IMG/VR virus record: IMGVR_UViG_3300033571_013339
Coordinates: 1-64,000 of that record
DNA length: 64,000 nt
Strand: one strand, 5' to 3'
From: a virus
Each line of letters starts with the position of its first letter. Position 1 is the stretch's first letter. This document shows positions 23,605 through 30,796 of the stretch, piece after piece. The position numbers and the translations under genes are program-made. The notes beneath the pieces are model-generated. The model was not told where the DNA came from. It saw only the letters and a list, made by a program, of their open reading frames with translations, and did no database searches.

Positions 23605-24297
23605 TCAGAGTTTTCCTATTTGCCATTTAATGCCGACGTCACTAGTCCACGGGTGCACGACTGTGAATCCATCTTTGGTTTTCTTTACTTGGAAATTATC
23701 GCTTCCTTCCTTCTTATTAAGAGCGTTAGCAAGCTCTTGAGCTTTGTTTTTGGGGAAAATTAAAGAATCGGACGAACGCTCTGACGAAACTCCTTTTGTA
23801 CTCTTCCCTCCCTTTGTAAGCTGGGCCAGAGCGCTTTTAGCATATCGTGCAAAAGAACCTTTTCCGCCATCCTCCTGATAACGGTCGGACGCATCGTCAA
23901 GAGCATTAACGAGTTTTTGTTTTTGTTCAGAGGTTAACTTTAGGCCCAGTGCTTTCGCTAATTTCGGTGCGAGTGCCTCCCCGGCATACCCAGGGGTAGA
24001 ATCCGATTTCCCATCTTCAAAAGCCATGAACTCTTTGTCCCATGTCTTATACAAACCGTCTAAGATTTTGGCGCCGTCTTTCTTTGCTCCACCCGTGGCC
24101 CTCTTCGCTTTTTCTTCAATTTCTTTAGCGCCTTCCGTACCCTTTCGGCATTTACCGCCAGTGCCATACGCCGATCCGTCGGGTCTTACGCAACGGGTGA
24201 AATCGTAAGTACCTTCCTCAGCGAAGTCGGAAGATTGCGTCTGGGCTGCGAGTTGAGCGAAGCGGAGAAGAGCTTCTTCTGAGAAGTGACCGTTCAT
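23605..24297 (-). CDS. probable virion cargo protein with N-terminal targeting segment and paired-Cys motif
   Basis: 230 aa. N-terminus has FSEE (5-8), an amphipathic helix and FAEE (25-28). Then CVRPDGSAYGTGGKCRKG follows, with Cys36 and Cys50 bracketing a Gly-rich hairpin. The central part is helical (ALAPKLAKALGLKLTSEQKQKLVNALDDA) and the C-terminal ~60 residues are a compact alpha/beta block. The N-terminal organisation is reminiscent of cleavable capsid-targeting sequences of T4 internal proteins. That analogy is inference. Confidence 0.6.
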   Translation of the reverse strand: MNGHFSEEALLRFAQLAAQTQSSDFAEEGTYDFTRCVRPDGSAYGTGGKCRKGTEGAKEIEEKAKRATGGAKKDGAKILDGLYKTWDKEFMAFEDGKSDSTPGYAGEALAPKLAKALGLKLTSEQKQKLVNALDDASDRYQEDGGKGSFARYAKSALAQLTKGGKSTKGVSSERSSDSLIFPKNKAQELANALNKKEGSDNFQVKKTKDGFTVVHPWTSDVGIKWQIGKL

Positions 24298-24322
24298 CTT
24301 AGTGTCAGAACTTGATGGTGAA

Positions 24323-24330
24323 TTTTACCC
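24323..24330 (-). promoter_or_regulatory. GGGTAAAA element (putative promoter)
   Basis: GGGTAAAA on the minus strand, 25 nt before ATG 24297 and directly after the gene remnant at 24336-24392. Confidence 0.8.
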
Positions 24331-24335
24331 TTGAT

Positions 24336-24392
24336 TTACGAATTCTCAATCTCATTCCGCCTGAGGCGATTGATTCGGGTGTCTTTGCACAT
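24336..24392 (-). pseudogene. 18-codon remnant of a 23266-23598-like gene
   Basis: ATG at 24392 overlaps the stop of the HNH nuclease gene (TGATG), and a TAA follows after 18 codons. The peptide MCKDTRINRLRRNEIENS aligns with the first 19 residues of the product at 23266-23598 (MRKDTRFNRPERHEIEAKL), and the DNA is similar too. It looks like the leftover of a duplication whose copy was truncated. It may still be translated as a short peptide. Confidence 0.6.
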
Positions 24393-26059
24393 CAAAGTGC
24401 TTCCAGCTCGGAAAGTATTTCTTGTCGGACTTTATTTGAGATTGCTGGTCCTTCTGTTGCCTCGTTGTCTAGACGCTTAGGGCCGTACTTCTCGTCAAGA
24501 ATAGCATGAATTCGAGGTGAAGCCGACCTCAGGATCTCCAATGCTTTCTCTACTTTTGCAGTGTCCCCAGATTGAGAGTATTTGTCGATCACTTGCGCGG
24601 CAGTATCCATTACCTTTTCCCCGAGTGCGCTACCTCTGTAGATGTACATCCGTCGACTTGCACCCGCACGGTTGGCCCTGAAACCGTGTAAGTATGTCTC
24701 CCCATATCCGGCCATACTCTGCAACGCTTTATTCTTAAGTTTTTGTTTGACTGGTCCTTTATTAGCTGAATCGTCAATTCCCTTGAAGACCGACGCAACC
24801 GTACCAGGGGATGTGCCCCCACTTACTTTTGCTTTCTCATCGTTGTACTTTTGAGCTGCTACTTGTTCGTCCTGAAGCCTTTGCCGTGCCTTTTCGGTTA
24901 AGTTTCCGCCCTCCATTGGGTACTTTTCTAAGACTTTCTGCCGCCATTCCTCAGGGCTAATGTCGCCTTTCTCTCGGTTGTTCTTTCTTGTTGTCAAACC
25001 AAAGTTTGACCCTGTTTCCGCTCCGGCTTTTGCTACGCCAAAAGGAATTGTATGCTCAAGGTCAATGTCACCGAAGCCAACCTTTTGGCCTGTGTACATA
25101 TCCCGCATTCCTTCTTGCATCCCGATACGAACGATCAGGCGAGCGCGTTCCGCCGCCGAAGCATTCTTGGGTGTGTGACCTCCTTCAGGAACCGCCAAGG
25201 TATCCTGGTTAGCACCCCATTTGCCCCACTCGCCAGGAGAACCTTGTTTTCCAAGTGAGGCTATCAAGTCTTTAGGCATCAGTGAGATTGCCAAATCAAT
25301 TTGAGAGTCAGATATGTCGTTGACTCTTCGTTGCTGAGCTAAAGGTCGTAGAGCTGCATTAACTTCTTCAGGTGTTTTCAACTTTCCAGACTTGACGTCT
25401 TGGTAAACTTTTTCGAACCCTTCGATGGCTTTATTATTAGCTAAGTACAGGACTTGATCCTCACTCAGAGCTTGCTTCTCCCCAGTGTCCCCTTTCTTGG
25501 CCATGCCGGGAAGAACAAGGTCAAATACTTGCGCTATACGTTTTTCTCTCTCCTTCGGGTCCGGGTAGGTTTTCTCAATATCATTGAGAGCTTTGGTAAC
25601 CTTTTTGGCTTGTCCTTCGATTGTTCCCGAACTCTCAAAGCGTTCAAGAGCGTTTAACGCAATTTCTTCGTCACCGCCACGGTCAACGAACGCTTTGATA
25701 TGACTAACAAGTTTTGTCAAAGACTCAGCGAGCACAGGGTCCAAATCAACAACGCAATCGTCACCGTGGTAGATGCAAGTTGCGCTGCAACTTTTTCCCT
25801 TTTTACATTTATCTCGTTTACCGCCAACCGCATTTCGGTCAGCAGCTTCTATTTCGCCTGCAGTGTGCGCTCTGCTTTCACCCATAACTTTCGATGAAGT
25901 TTTCGACTTACTTAGGGAAGGGGAAGCCGCTGGTTTGCCAGGCAACGGTGAAGACGCTCCCGTGATTCCTTGTCTTTGCCCAAGACGCTCTACTTTTGCG
26001 TCGTCCCCTTGCAGATTGCGAGAGTCTGCAAAGTCAAACCAGCGATACTTACTTCCCAT
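24392..26059 (-). CDS. HNH nuclease with four-cysteine motif (probable virion cargo)
   Basis: 555 aa. Cys85, 91, 95 and 102 form the C-x5-C-x3-C-I-x5-C motif shared with two other cluster proteins, after an ~80-residue Ser/Lys-rich N-terminus. A helical region follows, then an HNH domain: Y322-T-G, D333-L-E-H336, N352 and N361-x2-K-G-D, matching the D-x-E-H ... N ... N-x2-KG pattern of restriction-type HNH enzymes rather than homing HNHs. The C-terminal ~180 residues are helical. It could cut host DNA after delivery; that is inference. No GGGTAAAA lies directly upstream, so it is probably in the PhoH unit. Confidence 0.75.
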   Translation of the reverse strand: MGSKYRWFDFADSRNLQGDDAKVERLGQRQGITGASSPLPGKPAASPSLSKSKTSSKVMGESRAHTAGEIEAADRNAVGGKRDKCKKGKSCSATCIYHGDDCVVDLDPVLAESLTKLVSHIKAFVDRGGDEEIALNALERFESSGTIEGQAKKVTKALNDIEKTYPDPKEREKRIAQVFDLVLPGMAKKGDTGEKQALSEDQVLYLANNKAIEGFEKVYQDVKSGKLKTPEEVNAALRPLAQQRRVNDISDSQIDLAISLMPKDLIASLGKQGSPGEWGKWGANQDTLAVPEGGHTPKNASAAERARLIVRIGMQEGMRDMYTGQKVGFGDIDLEHTIPFGVAKAGAETGSNFGLTTRKNNREKGDISPEEWRQKVLEKYPMEGGNLTEKARQRLQDEQVAAQKYNDEKAKVSGGTSPGTVASVFKGIDDSANKGPVKQKLKNKALQSMAGYGETYLHGFRANRAGASRRMYIYRGSALGEKVMDTAAQVIDKYSQSGDTAKVEKALEILRSASPRIHAILDEKYGPKRLDNEATEGPAISNKVRQEILSELEAL

Positions 26060-26095
26060 TGCAATCAGTCTTCGTAACGTTTTCGAAATTGAGTG

Positions 26096-26302
26096 TTAAT
26101 CCCCCCTTGCCTTTTGGTAAGAGGTTAAGCCAGCTGGCGTGCTGATGTGCCCCGTAACTTGACACACCCAGCGTTGAGAATTAGTAATTGAAGCACACTT
26201 TTCGCTCCTTTTTGTTTTCTCCTCTGGGGACATAAGTGAAATGTTGTCCGAATTGTCCCCTCCGCCTCGTGACCTTGGGACTATGTGATGTTTGTGAATC
26301 AA
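26096..26302 (-). CDS. reduced HNH homing-endonuclease-like protein
   Basis: 68 aa. The first 20 residues (HKHHIVPRSRGGGDNSDN) are a good HNH opening, but the final His of the HNH is missing. The C-terminus RWVCQVTGHISTPAGLTSYQKARGD resembles the terminal motif of some phage homing endonucleases. This looks like an internal deletion derivative. The only in-frame start is TTG at 26302, overlapping the PhoH stop (TTGA), so translation would depend on coupling. Nuclease activity is doubtful. Confidence 0.55.
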   Translation of the reverse strand: MIHKHHIVPRSRGGGDNSDNISLMSPEEKTKRSEKCASITNSQRWVCQVTGHISTPAGLTSYQKARGD

Positions 26303-27120
26303 TCTTCATACCTATCGAGAATGTGGGCGATGACGGAGTTACGAACGATGTCCTCTTTCGAGAACTCTACGATCCCAACTTCCGACAGGTGGCGCAGTCG
26401 GTGAATAGCGTCGACCAAACCATTTTCCCTTCGAAACACTTCCATATCGGTCTGCTTCGTGTCTCCAATCAGAAGGATCTTCGAATCTTTGCCGACGCGA
26501 GTCAGGACGGTTTTGATTTGTGAAGGGAGGAAATTCTGAGCCTCATCAACAATGATGAAAGCCTCGTTGAGCGAGCGTCCTCGAATGTCTTCCAGGAGAA
26601 CAGGCTCGATAATTTTCTTGTTCAGCAGGTACTCACTTGCACCGTGCGATCTCATGATGCAGGGCAAGTTGTCAAGAACAGGCGCAATCAGGGGTGCGAT
26701 CTTCTCGGAAAGGTCTCCAGGCAGCGCTCCGCGCCCGCGCTGGAATTCAACACCCACGTCACTTCGAACGTAGTACACTTTGTTGAAATCGCCTGAGGCG
26801 ACACCATACAATCCGTAATGCAACGCAATCAGCGTTTTCCCGGTTCCGGCACAGCCATGGGCGAGAGTAACAGTGTTTTTCTTGAGGGAATTCCACAGAT
26901 CTTCTTGCCGCCAAGTCAGAAACTTGGGAGGCATGACATCCATTCCTTTGTGGTAGGATTGTTCTAGCATCTGGGCATTTTCAGCACGGCGAGCCTTGCG
27001 CTTTGTCTTTGAATCTAACATGTTTAAGGGAGTGATACAGTCGGTGGGTAGGTCATACACTTTGCTGCTTAACAGGATTACATCCTTATCACCCCCTTCA
27101 GAACGAATGGAACGAGTCAT
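26299..27120 (-). CDS. phoH: PhoH-like P-loop ATPase
   Basis: 273 aa from ATG 27120. A longer in-frame reading from 27198 would cross the promoter-like element and is rejected. Walker A is GCAGTGKT (89-96) and Walker B is FIIVDEAQN, followed by the family strand ILLIGDTKQTD. PhoH proteins are ATPases/helicase-like, widespread in marine phages and formerly tied to phosphate stress, with RNA metabolism suspected. GGGTAAAA lies 27 nt upstream. It is the first gene left of the plus-strand island. Confidence 0.9.
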   Translation of the reverse strand: MTRSIRSEGGDKDVILLSSKVYDLPTDCITPLNMLDSKTKRKARRAENAQMLEQSYHKGMDVMPPKFLTWRQEDLWNSLKKNTVTLAHGCAGTGKTLIALHYGLYGVASGDFNKVYYVRSDVGVEFQRGRGALPGDLSEKIAPLIAPVLDNLPCIMRSHGASEYLLNKKIIEPVLLEDIRGRSLNEAFIIVDEAQNFLPSQIKTVLTRVGKDSKILLIGDTKQTDMEVFRRENGLVDAIHRLRHLSEVGIVEFSKEDIVRNSVIAHILDRYED

Positions 27121-27147
27121 GGTTGGAAGGGCAACTCGTACAGTAAA

Positions 27148-27155
27148 TTTTACCC
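27148..27155 (-). promoter_or_regulatory. GGGTAAAA element (putative promoter), leftward arm of divergent region
   Basis: GGGTAAAA on the minus strand, 27 nt before the PhoH start at 27120. A plus-strand copy lies 24 nt to the right. Confidence 0.85.
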
Positions 27156-27179
27156 TACTCTCAACGAACACAGGCTGGT

Positions 27180-27187
27180 GGGTAAAA
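27180..27187 (+). promoter_or_regulatory. GGGTAAAA element (putative promoter), rightward arm of divergent region
   Basis: The only GGGTAAAA copy I found on the plus strand, 32 nt before the GTG start of the first plus-strand gene (27220). Confidence 0.85.
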
Positions 27188-27219
27188 TCGAAATACATTG
27201 GTCATTCACCCTTTGAGAT

Positions 27220-27672
27220 GTGACTGAAGATCAAACTACCGAGTACAGCTTACTCTTCGACGACGACTTGAAATCTGCGGTTGTCCAAACCCAAGCTGTA
27301 GAGTTATGGGTGAACAACAAGGTTTACAGCCTCAATCTTGCGAAAGTACGGGTTAACAAAGTCGTAATGGCGATTTTACACAATCCCACCAATACAGTTG
27401 TCGGAACGGTTACAGGGGATGCCCGGTACTCCCCGTACCTGAAGGGCACATACTACTATTTAGGGGTCTTTATTCTACCGAACCACGGTGATAGACCTAA
27501 AATTCTAGAAAGAACCTTCAAACTTTTGCGTGATTTGAATCGACCTTGCGTGAAAGGGGTGGCTGTTCTCCGAAAGAATGGTAAAATCTCGGACAAACTT
27601 CTAAACCGGTTTCAGTTTAAGCCCTCTCTCAAACTTGGTCTTTACTTCAGGGACTTTAGTGCAGCAGGTTAA
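27220..27672 (+). CDS. protein of unknown function, upstream of desaturase
   Basis: 150 aa starting at GTG 27220; the ATG two bases earlier meets an immediate stop. Alternating strands and one helix (KVVMAILHNPTNTVVGTVTGDARY ... YYYLGVFILPNHGDRPKILERTFKLLRDL) loosely recall a small acyltransferase-like alpha/beta fold, but no diagnostic motif is visible. It is co-oriented with the lipid desaturase, one base apart, so a related lipid or membrane role is conceivable. Not recognised. Confidence 0.65.
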   Translation: MTEDQTTEYSLLFDDDLKSAVVQTQAVELWVNNKVYSLNLAKVRVNKVVMAILHNPTNTVVGTVTGDARYSPYLKGTYYYLGVFILPNHGDRPKILERTFKLLRDLNRPCVKGVAVLRKNGKISDKLLNRFQFKPSLKLGLYFRDFSAAG

Positions 27673-27673
27673 G

Positions 27674-28363
27674 ATGAAATTGCAAAGAAGCGTCAGGCTG
27701 TACGCCACTCTCTACGCGCTAAGCCATATTACCTTTGGCGTGTATTCCTACGTGTTCGGCTACACCTATATGCTGGCTGCCTTGTTCGTGGGACTGCTCA
27801 GCTTCAACATCGCCTCGTATGCGTTTATGCATAGGGCGGTGGCCCACAATCAGTTTCAATTTTCACGCCGTATCAAGAAGTTTCTGTGCGATCTTTTCTC
27901 GATGTGCGGATTCGGAAGTCTTGCAGTGAGTTGCGCCGTTCATATTGAACATCACAAGCACACCGATACGACTCTAGACCCTCACGATTTTCGCAGGATA
28001 GGGCTCGTGAGAACCGTTTTCAAGCGTTGGGACGAAACATTCTACCCGCCGGTGAAATCCTACGTTAGGTATCTGCGAGATCCGGATATTTGCCTGCAGC
28101 ATCGAAATAATGCTAATTTTTTCCTACTTTCCTCTCTGGTGTTCCCCTTCATACCAGTGGTTTCTTTCTGGATGCTGAACCTCATCTTCATTGTGAATCA
28201 CTTAGGCGAGGGTGAAGGGGGCAGTGCTTTGAATCTTCCCTTGTTGTACCCCCTGATGTGGGGAGAAGAGTTTCATTCTGACCACCACCGTCACCCCGAA
28301 CGAAAAAAGATGCACAAATTCGATCTTATTTACTGGGCAGCTTCTTCACTGGAGCGAGTTTAA
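27674..28363 (+). CDS. membrane fatty-acid desaturase
   Basis: 229 aa from ATG 27674. The di-iron histidine boxes of membrane desaturases are present: HRAVAH (53-58), HIEHH (90-94) and HSDHH (201-205), with an additional N-H pair at 175-176. Hydrophobic segments lie around residues 10-50, 75-90 and 145-175. It would introduce a double bond into a membrane acyl chain in an O2-dependent reaction. Shorter than many bacterial desaturases but with all boxes kept. A host-derived auxiliary gene in a plus-strand island. Confidence 0.85.
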   Translation: MKLQRSVRLYATLYALSHITFGVYSYVFGYTYMLAALFVGLLSFNIASYAFMHRAVAHNQFQFSRRIKKFLCDLFSMCGFGSLAVSCAVHIEHHKHTDTTLDPHDFRRIGLVRTVFKRWDETFYPPVKSYVRYLRDPDICLQHRNNANFFLLSSLVFPFIPVVSFWMLNLIFIVNHLGEGEGGSALNLPLLYPLMWGEEFHSDHHRHPERKKMHKFDLIYWAASSLERV

Positions 28364-28366
28364 ATC

Positions 28367-28564
28367 TCAGTGAAGTCGCTCTGCGAAGTCATCGAACCCG
28401 CCTTTTCCGCCACACCATCGAGAGTACCGGTCGGTCGGCACGTTGTATTGTTTGTCCCTTGCTTTTGCCAAATACTGGTCAGCTATTGGCGAAGTTGCCA
28501 ATACTACCGTGCCGTGTTCGGCACGCATAATCTCACTGTTAAAGTCAGTCGGATGAATAGCCAT
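28367..28564 (-). CDS. small protein of unknown function
   Basis: 65 aa (MAIHPTDFNSEIMRAEHGTVVLATSPIADQYLAKARDKQYN...). Soluble, mixed alpha/beta, with one Cys in WCGGKGGFDDF. Convergent to the desaturase gene with only 3 nt between stops. No clear Shine-Dalgarno and no GGGTAAAA upstream. Its composition looks genuine. Function unknown. Confidence 0.5.
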   Translation of the reverse strand: MAIHPTDFNSEIMRAEHGTVVLATSPIADQYLAKARDKQYNVPTDRYSRWCGGKGGFDDFAERLH

Positions 28565-28570
28565 GGTAAT

Positions 28571-28586
28571 CTGTTGTAAACAACAG
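28571..28586. other. short perfect hairpin in the gap after the terminase gene
   Basis: 'ctgttg' and 'caacag' flank a 4-nt loop, followed on the plus strand by 'caactttt'. It may act as a weak terminator for rightward transcription or as a leader structure for the 65-aa gene. Weak evidence. Confidence 0.3.
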
Positions 28587-28602
28587 CAACTTTTAGATTA
28601 TA

Positions 28603-28628
28603 GAGTGGTGGTTACCAGATCACCACTC
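28603..28628 (-). terminator. candidate terminator hairpin at the end of the terminase unit
   Basis: Perfect 8-bp inverted repeat GAGTGGTG / CACCACTC with a 10-nt loop, overlapping the terminase stop codon. The following minus-strand sequence is only A/T-rich (TATAATCTAAAAG), without a clean U tract, so termination strength is uncertain. Confidence 0.45.
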
Positions 28629-30360
28629 ATTCGTAGCCGAGTCGTCCTCTTCCACCCCGTCTTCCGCTCACGAAAGGTGAACGAGCATCAACACCCATCG
28701 TTGAAGCGTCGTAGTCCGGGTCGTTAATTGCGGTGTCGCCCGAGAACAACTTCTGCCGTCCTGTGCGAATTTCCCCAAAGACGGACTTATCCCCGAGCCC
28801 ATCACGAAGTAAATCTCCTTTGAATCGCTTGTTTTGAATAATCGTGTCCTGCAGGTTACGATCAACAACGTCCATTTTCATTGCATAGTAAGTGAGCGCC
28901 CAAGCAAAAGCGTCCGTACTGTCGTCGTGACGAACAAACGGGAATGAGGTTAATTCCTTGATGAATGTGTCAGTCCAGTGCCCTTGAACCAGTTTAACCC
29001 GGCTGTTCTCCAGTAAAGGGCAAACGGCCTGAAGTCTCGTAGTCTTCGACTTCAACGGCCTCATCTCTTCGATCGGAACTCTCGCTTCTTTTCGAAGAAC
29101 TTGAATGAGAGAGTGCCCCGAAGCGGCTTTTTCGATGCATAGGACTTTTGCCTGATAGTATGTGTAGTTTTGCTTCACAGCTTCAACCAAGTCGGGGAAA
29201 CCCCATCGACCTTTCACAATCTCCCGAATGTAAATCACAGTCGGATCTCGCATACTAATTCCAGCCACGCAAATCGCGGTTTCGTCCGCCATTTGTTTCT
29301 CGGAGAAAGCGCAGTCAGCCGCTAACCACACGACGTCGAGTGGCGGGCAATCTTCTTCTTCAATAACCTCAATCCAACTGTTCTTGACAATCTGGCCTTC
29401 CGCAGCAACGGGGACGCCTTGGTAAAGCGCCGCAAATTTGAAGCTTCCCATGATCTTCTTCTGCGACTCAAGCATCGGCACAGAAAAAGTCGGATTGTCA
29501 CCCCAATGCGATTCTCCAATCTGCCGCTCAAGCGGGTCAGTGCGCGGGTCTTCGCAAAGTCCTGCGATATTGATCCAACGCCAACCAAACGGGTTGTGAA
29601 CTTCGTCGTAAAGGCCGTCGCCTTCCATCAGAACGCCGTGCAAATCTTTCTCGTGGAAGCGAGTTGCGATAACCATCTGGCAGTAGTGGTTGGTTCTTCG
29701 GGTGGACGCCTGCTCTTGCCACCAAGACTCAAGGTTGTCGAGTGCTTGTTTTGAGTCCGAAGATTTGAGCGGGTCGTCAATCACCATGGCGCCAACGCCA
29801 GGGCTATCCATATCTGTTGTTCCGGCGGTGAAACCGGTTAGAACCCCGCCAACGGAAGTGGCAAGAATGTAACCGCCGCCGACCATGTCATACTTTGAGT
29901 CCGGTGAGAATCCAAGCCACTCGGGGAATACCCGCTTGAACTCCTTCGACTTCATCATGTGAACTACTTCACGGTGAAATTTGAAGGAGAGAGACGCACC
30001 GTAAGAGGCAATGACGTGTTGTGTCTTTTGGTCTCGCCCGAGAAGCCACGCTAGGAACATGGTCGCAAGCATTGACTTTCCCGATCGTGGCGGGCAGGAA
30101 ACAATCAATCGCTTGTACCTTCGCGTAGCAAGGTCTTCAAACGCCGAGCCAATCAGCTCGTGAAACGGGGCAACCTGCAGGTCGCCGTGCTTCATAATGT
30201 CGCAAAAGGCGAGAAAGCAATCGCGGGCAGCTTTGTACCGAAAATCCTGAATCACCATGCGTGGTGCTTCCATAAGCGTCAGTTCACGTATGCCTCGCTG
30301 GTATTTTCTCCACGAGCTGTGTTCTTCGAGCTGGCTGGCTTTCGTGATGATAGGTCTCAT
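28627..30360 (-). CDS. terL: terminase large subunit
   Basis: 577 aa. ATPase domain: Walker A PPRSGKS (90-96) and Walker B MVIDDP (192-197). RNase-H-like nuclease: Asp349 (LAADCAFS), Glu410 (LCIEKAASG) and DDSTD (479-483). It packages the genome through the portal, here encoded 23 kb away. It starts within TAATG with the 92-aa gene upstream. The C-terminal ~60 residues are basic and low-complexity. Confidence 0.95.
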   Translation of the reverse strand: MRPIITKASQLEEHSSWRKYQRGIRELTLMEAPRMVIQDFRYKAARDCFLAFCDIMKHGDLQVAPFHELIGSAFEDLATRRYKRLIVSCPPRSGKSMLATMFLAWLLGRDQKTQHVIASYGASLSFKFHREVVHMMKSKEFKRVFPEWLGFSPDSKYDMVGGGYILATSVGGVLTGFTAGTTDMDSPGVGAMVIDDPLKSSDSKQALDNLESWWQEQASTRRTNHYCQMVIATRFHEKDLHGVLMEGDGLYDEVHNPFGWRWINIAGLCEDPRTDPLERQIGESHWGDNPTFSVPMLESQKKIMGSFKFAALYQGVPVAAEGQIVKNSWIEVIEEEDCPPLDVVWLAADCAFSEKQMADETAICVAGISMRDPTVIYIREIVKGRWGFPDLVEAVKQNYTYYQAKVLCIEKAASGHSLIQVLRKEARVPIEEMRPLKSKTTRLQAVCPLLENSRVKLVQGHWTDTFIKELTSFPFVRHDDSTDAFAWALTYYAMKMDVVDRNLQDTIIQNKRFKGDLLRDGLGDKSVFGEIRTGRQKLFSGDTAINDPDYDASTMGVDARSPFVSGRRGGRGRLGYE

Positions 30361-30638
30361 TAGTCTGAAGTTAATTTGTTTAGTAACTCATCGACTTTGG
30401 ATGTGTACGCAACAGCAAGTTCTTGCTCGCTCTTTGAATCAACTTGGGTCAGGGCAACGATGTCCGAAGTAATTTCTCTGTGCGCTTTGATCGCACTGTT
30501 GAAGATGGAAACGAGGTCGCGAGTGGAGCACTCTTCCATCTGGTTGGCAAGCTGATCCAGAGCATCTTTCGCCACAAGAAGGGTGTCTTGAGCCAGAATC
30601 TCTTTCTGCTTGATAATGTCTTCGCGTGATTTAGCCAT
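30360..30638 (-). CDS. small helical protein, candidate terminase small subunit
   Basis: 92 aa, all helical (KQKEILAQDTLLVAKDALDQLANQMEECSTRDLVSIFNSAIKAHREITSDIV). It directly precedes the large terminase with a TAATG overlap, the usual place of terS. No clear helix-turn-helix is visible, so the assignment rests mainly on position and size. Confidence 0.6.
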   Translation of the reverse strand: MAKSREDIIKQKEILAQDTLLVAKDALDQLANQMEECSTRDLVSIFNSAIKAHREITSDIVALTQVDSKSEQELAVAYTSKVDELLNKLTSD

Positions 30639-30796
30639 CAGTAAAGCCTCTTTCTACATTTGGAGCAACCACCTCGCGGTGGCGGGGGATTCCCCTTGTA
30701 TGATACGATCTTTTGCAAGATCTTCTTTGCCTCTTCCATGTCGCCGCGCTGCACGGCGATGTGGTAACTGTTCCAAAGTTCTTGTGATGAGTCCAT
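30638..30796 (-). CDS. small protein, 52 aa, with C-terminal Cys pair
   Basis: ATG 30796 overlaps the upstream stop (TAATG) and TGA 30638 overlaps the next ATG (TGATG). The product has a helical N-terminal half (ELWNSYHIAVQRGDMEEAKKILQKIV), then a Pro-rich linker and GGCSKCRKRLY. A C-x2-C pair could bind zinc with a partner. Function unknown. The double coupling supports a real gene. Confidence 0.75.
   Translation of the reverse strand: MDSSQELWNSYHIAVQRGDMEEAKKILQKIVSYKGNPPPPRGGCSKCRKRLY

Noticed and set aside
27121-27198. Longer PhoH reading frame starting at 27198.
   Set aside because: It would run through the GGGTAAAA element and toward the divergent gene. The ATG at 27120 has the normal spacing to the element, and the extension has no PhoH similarity.
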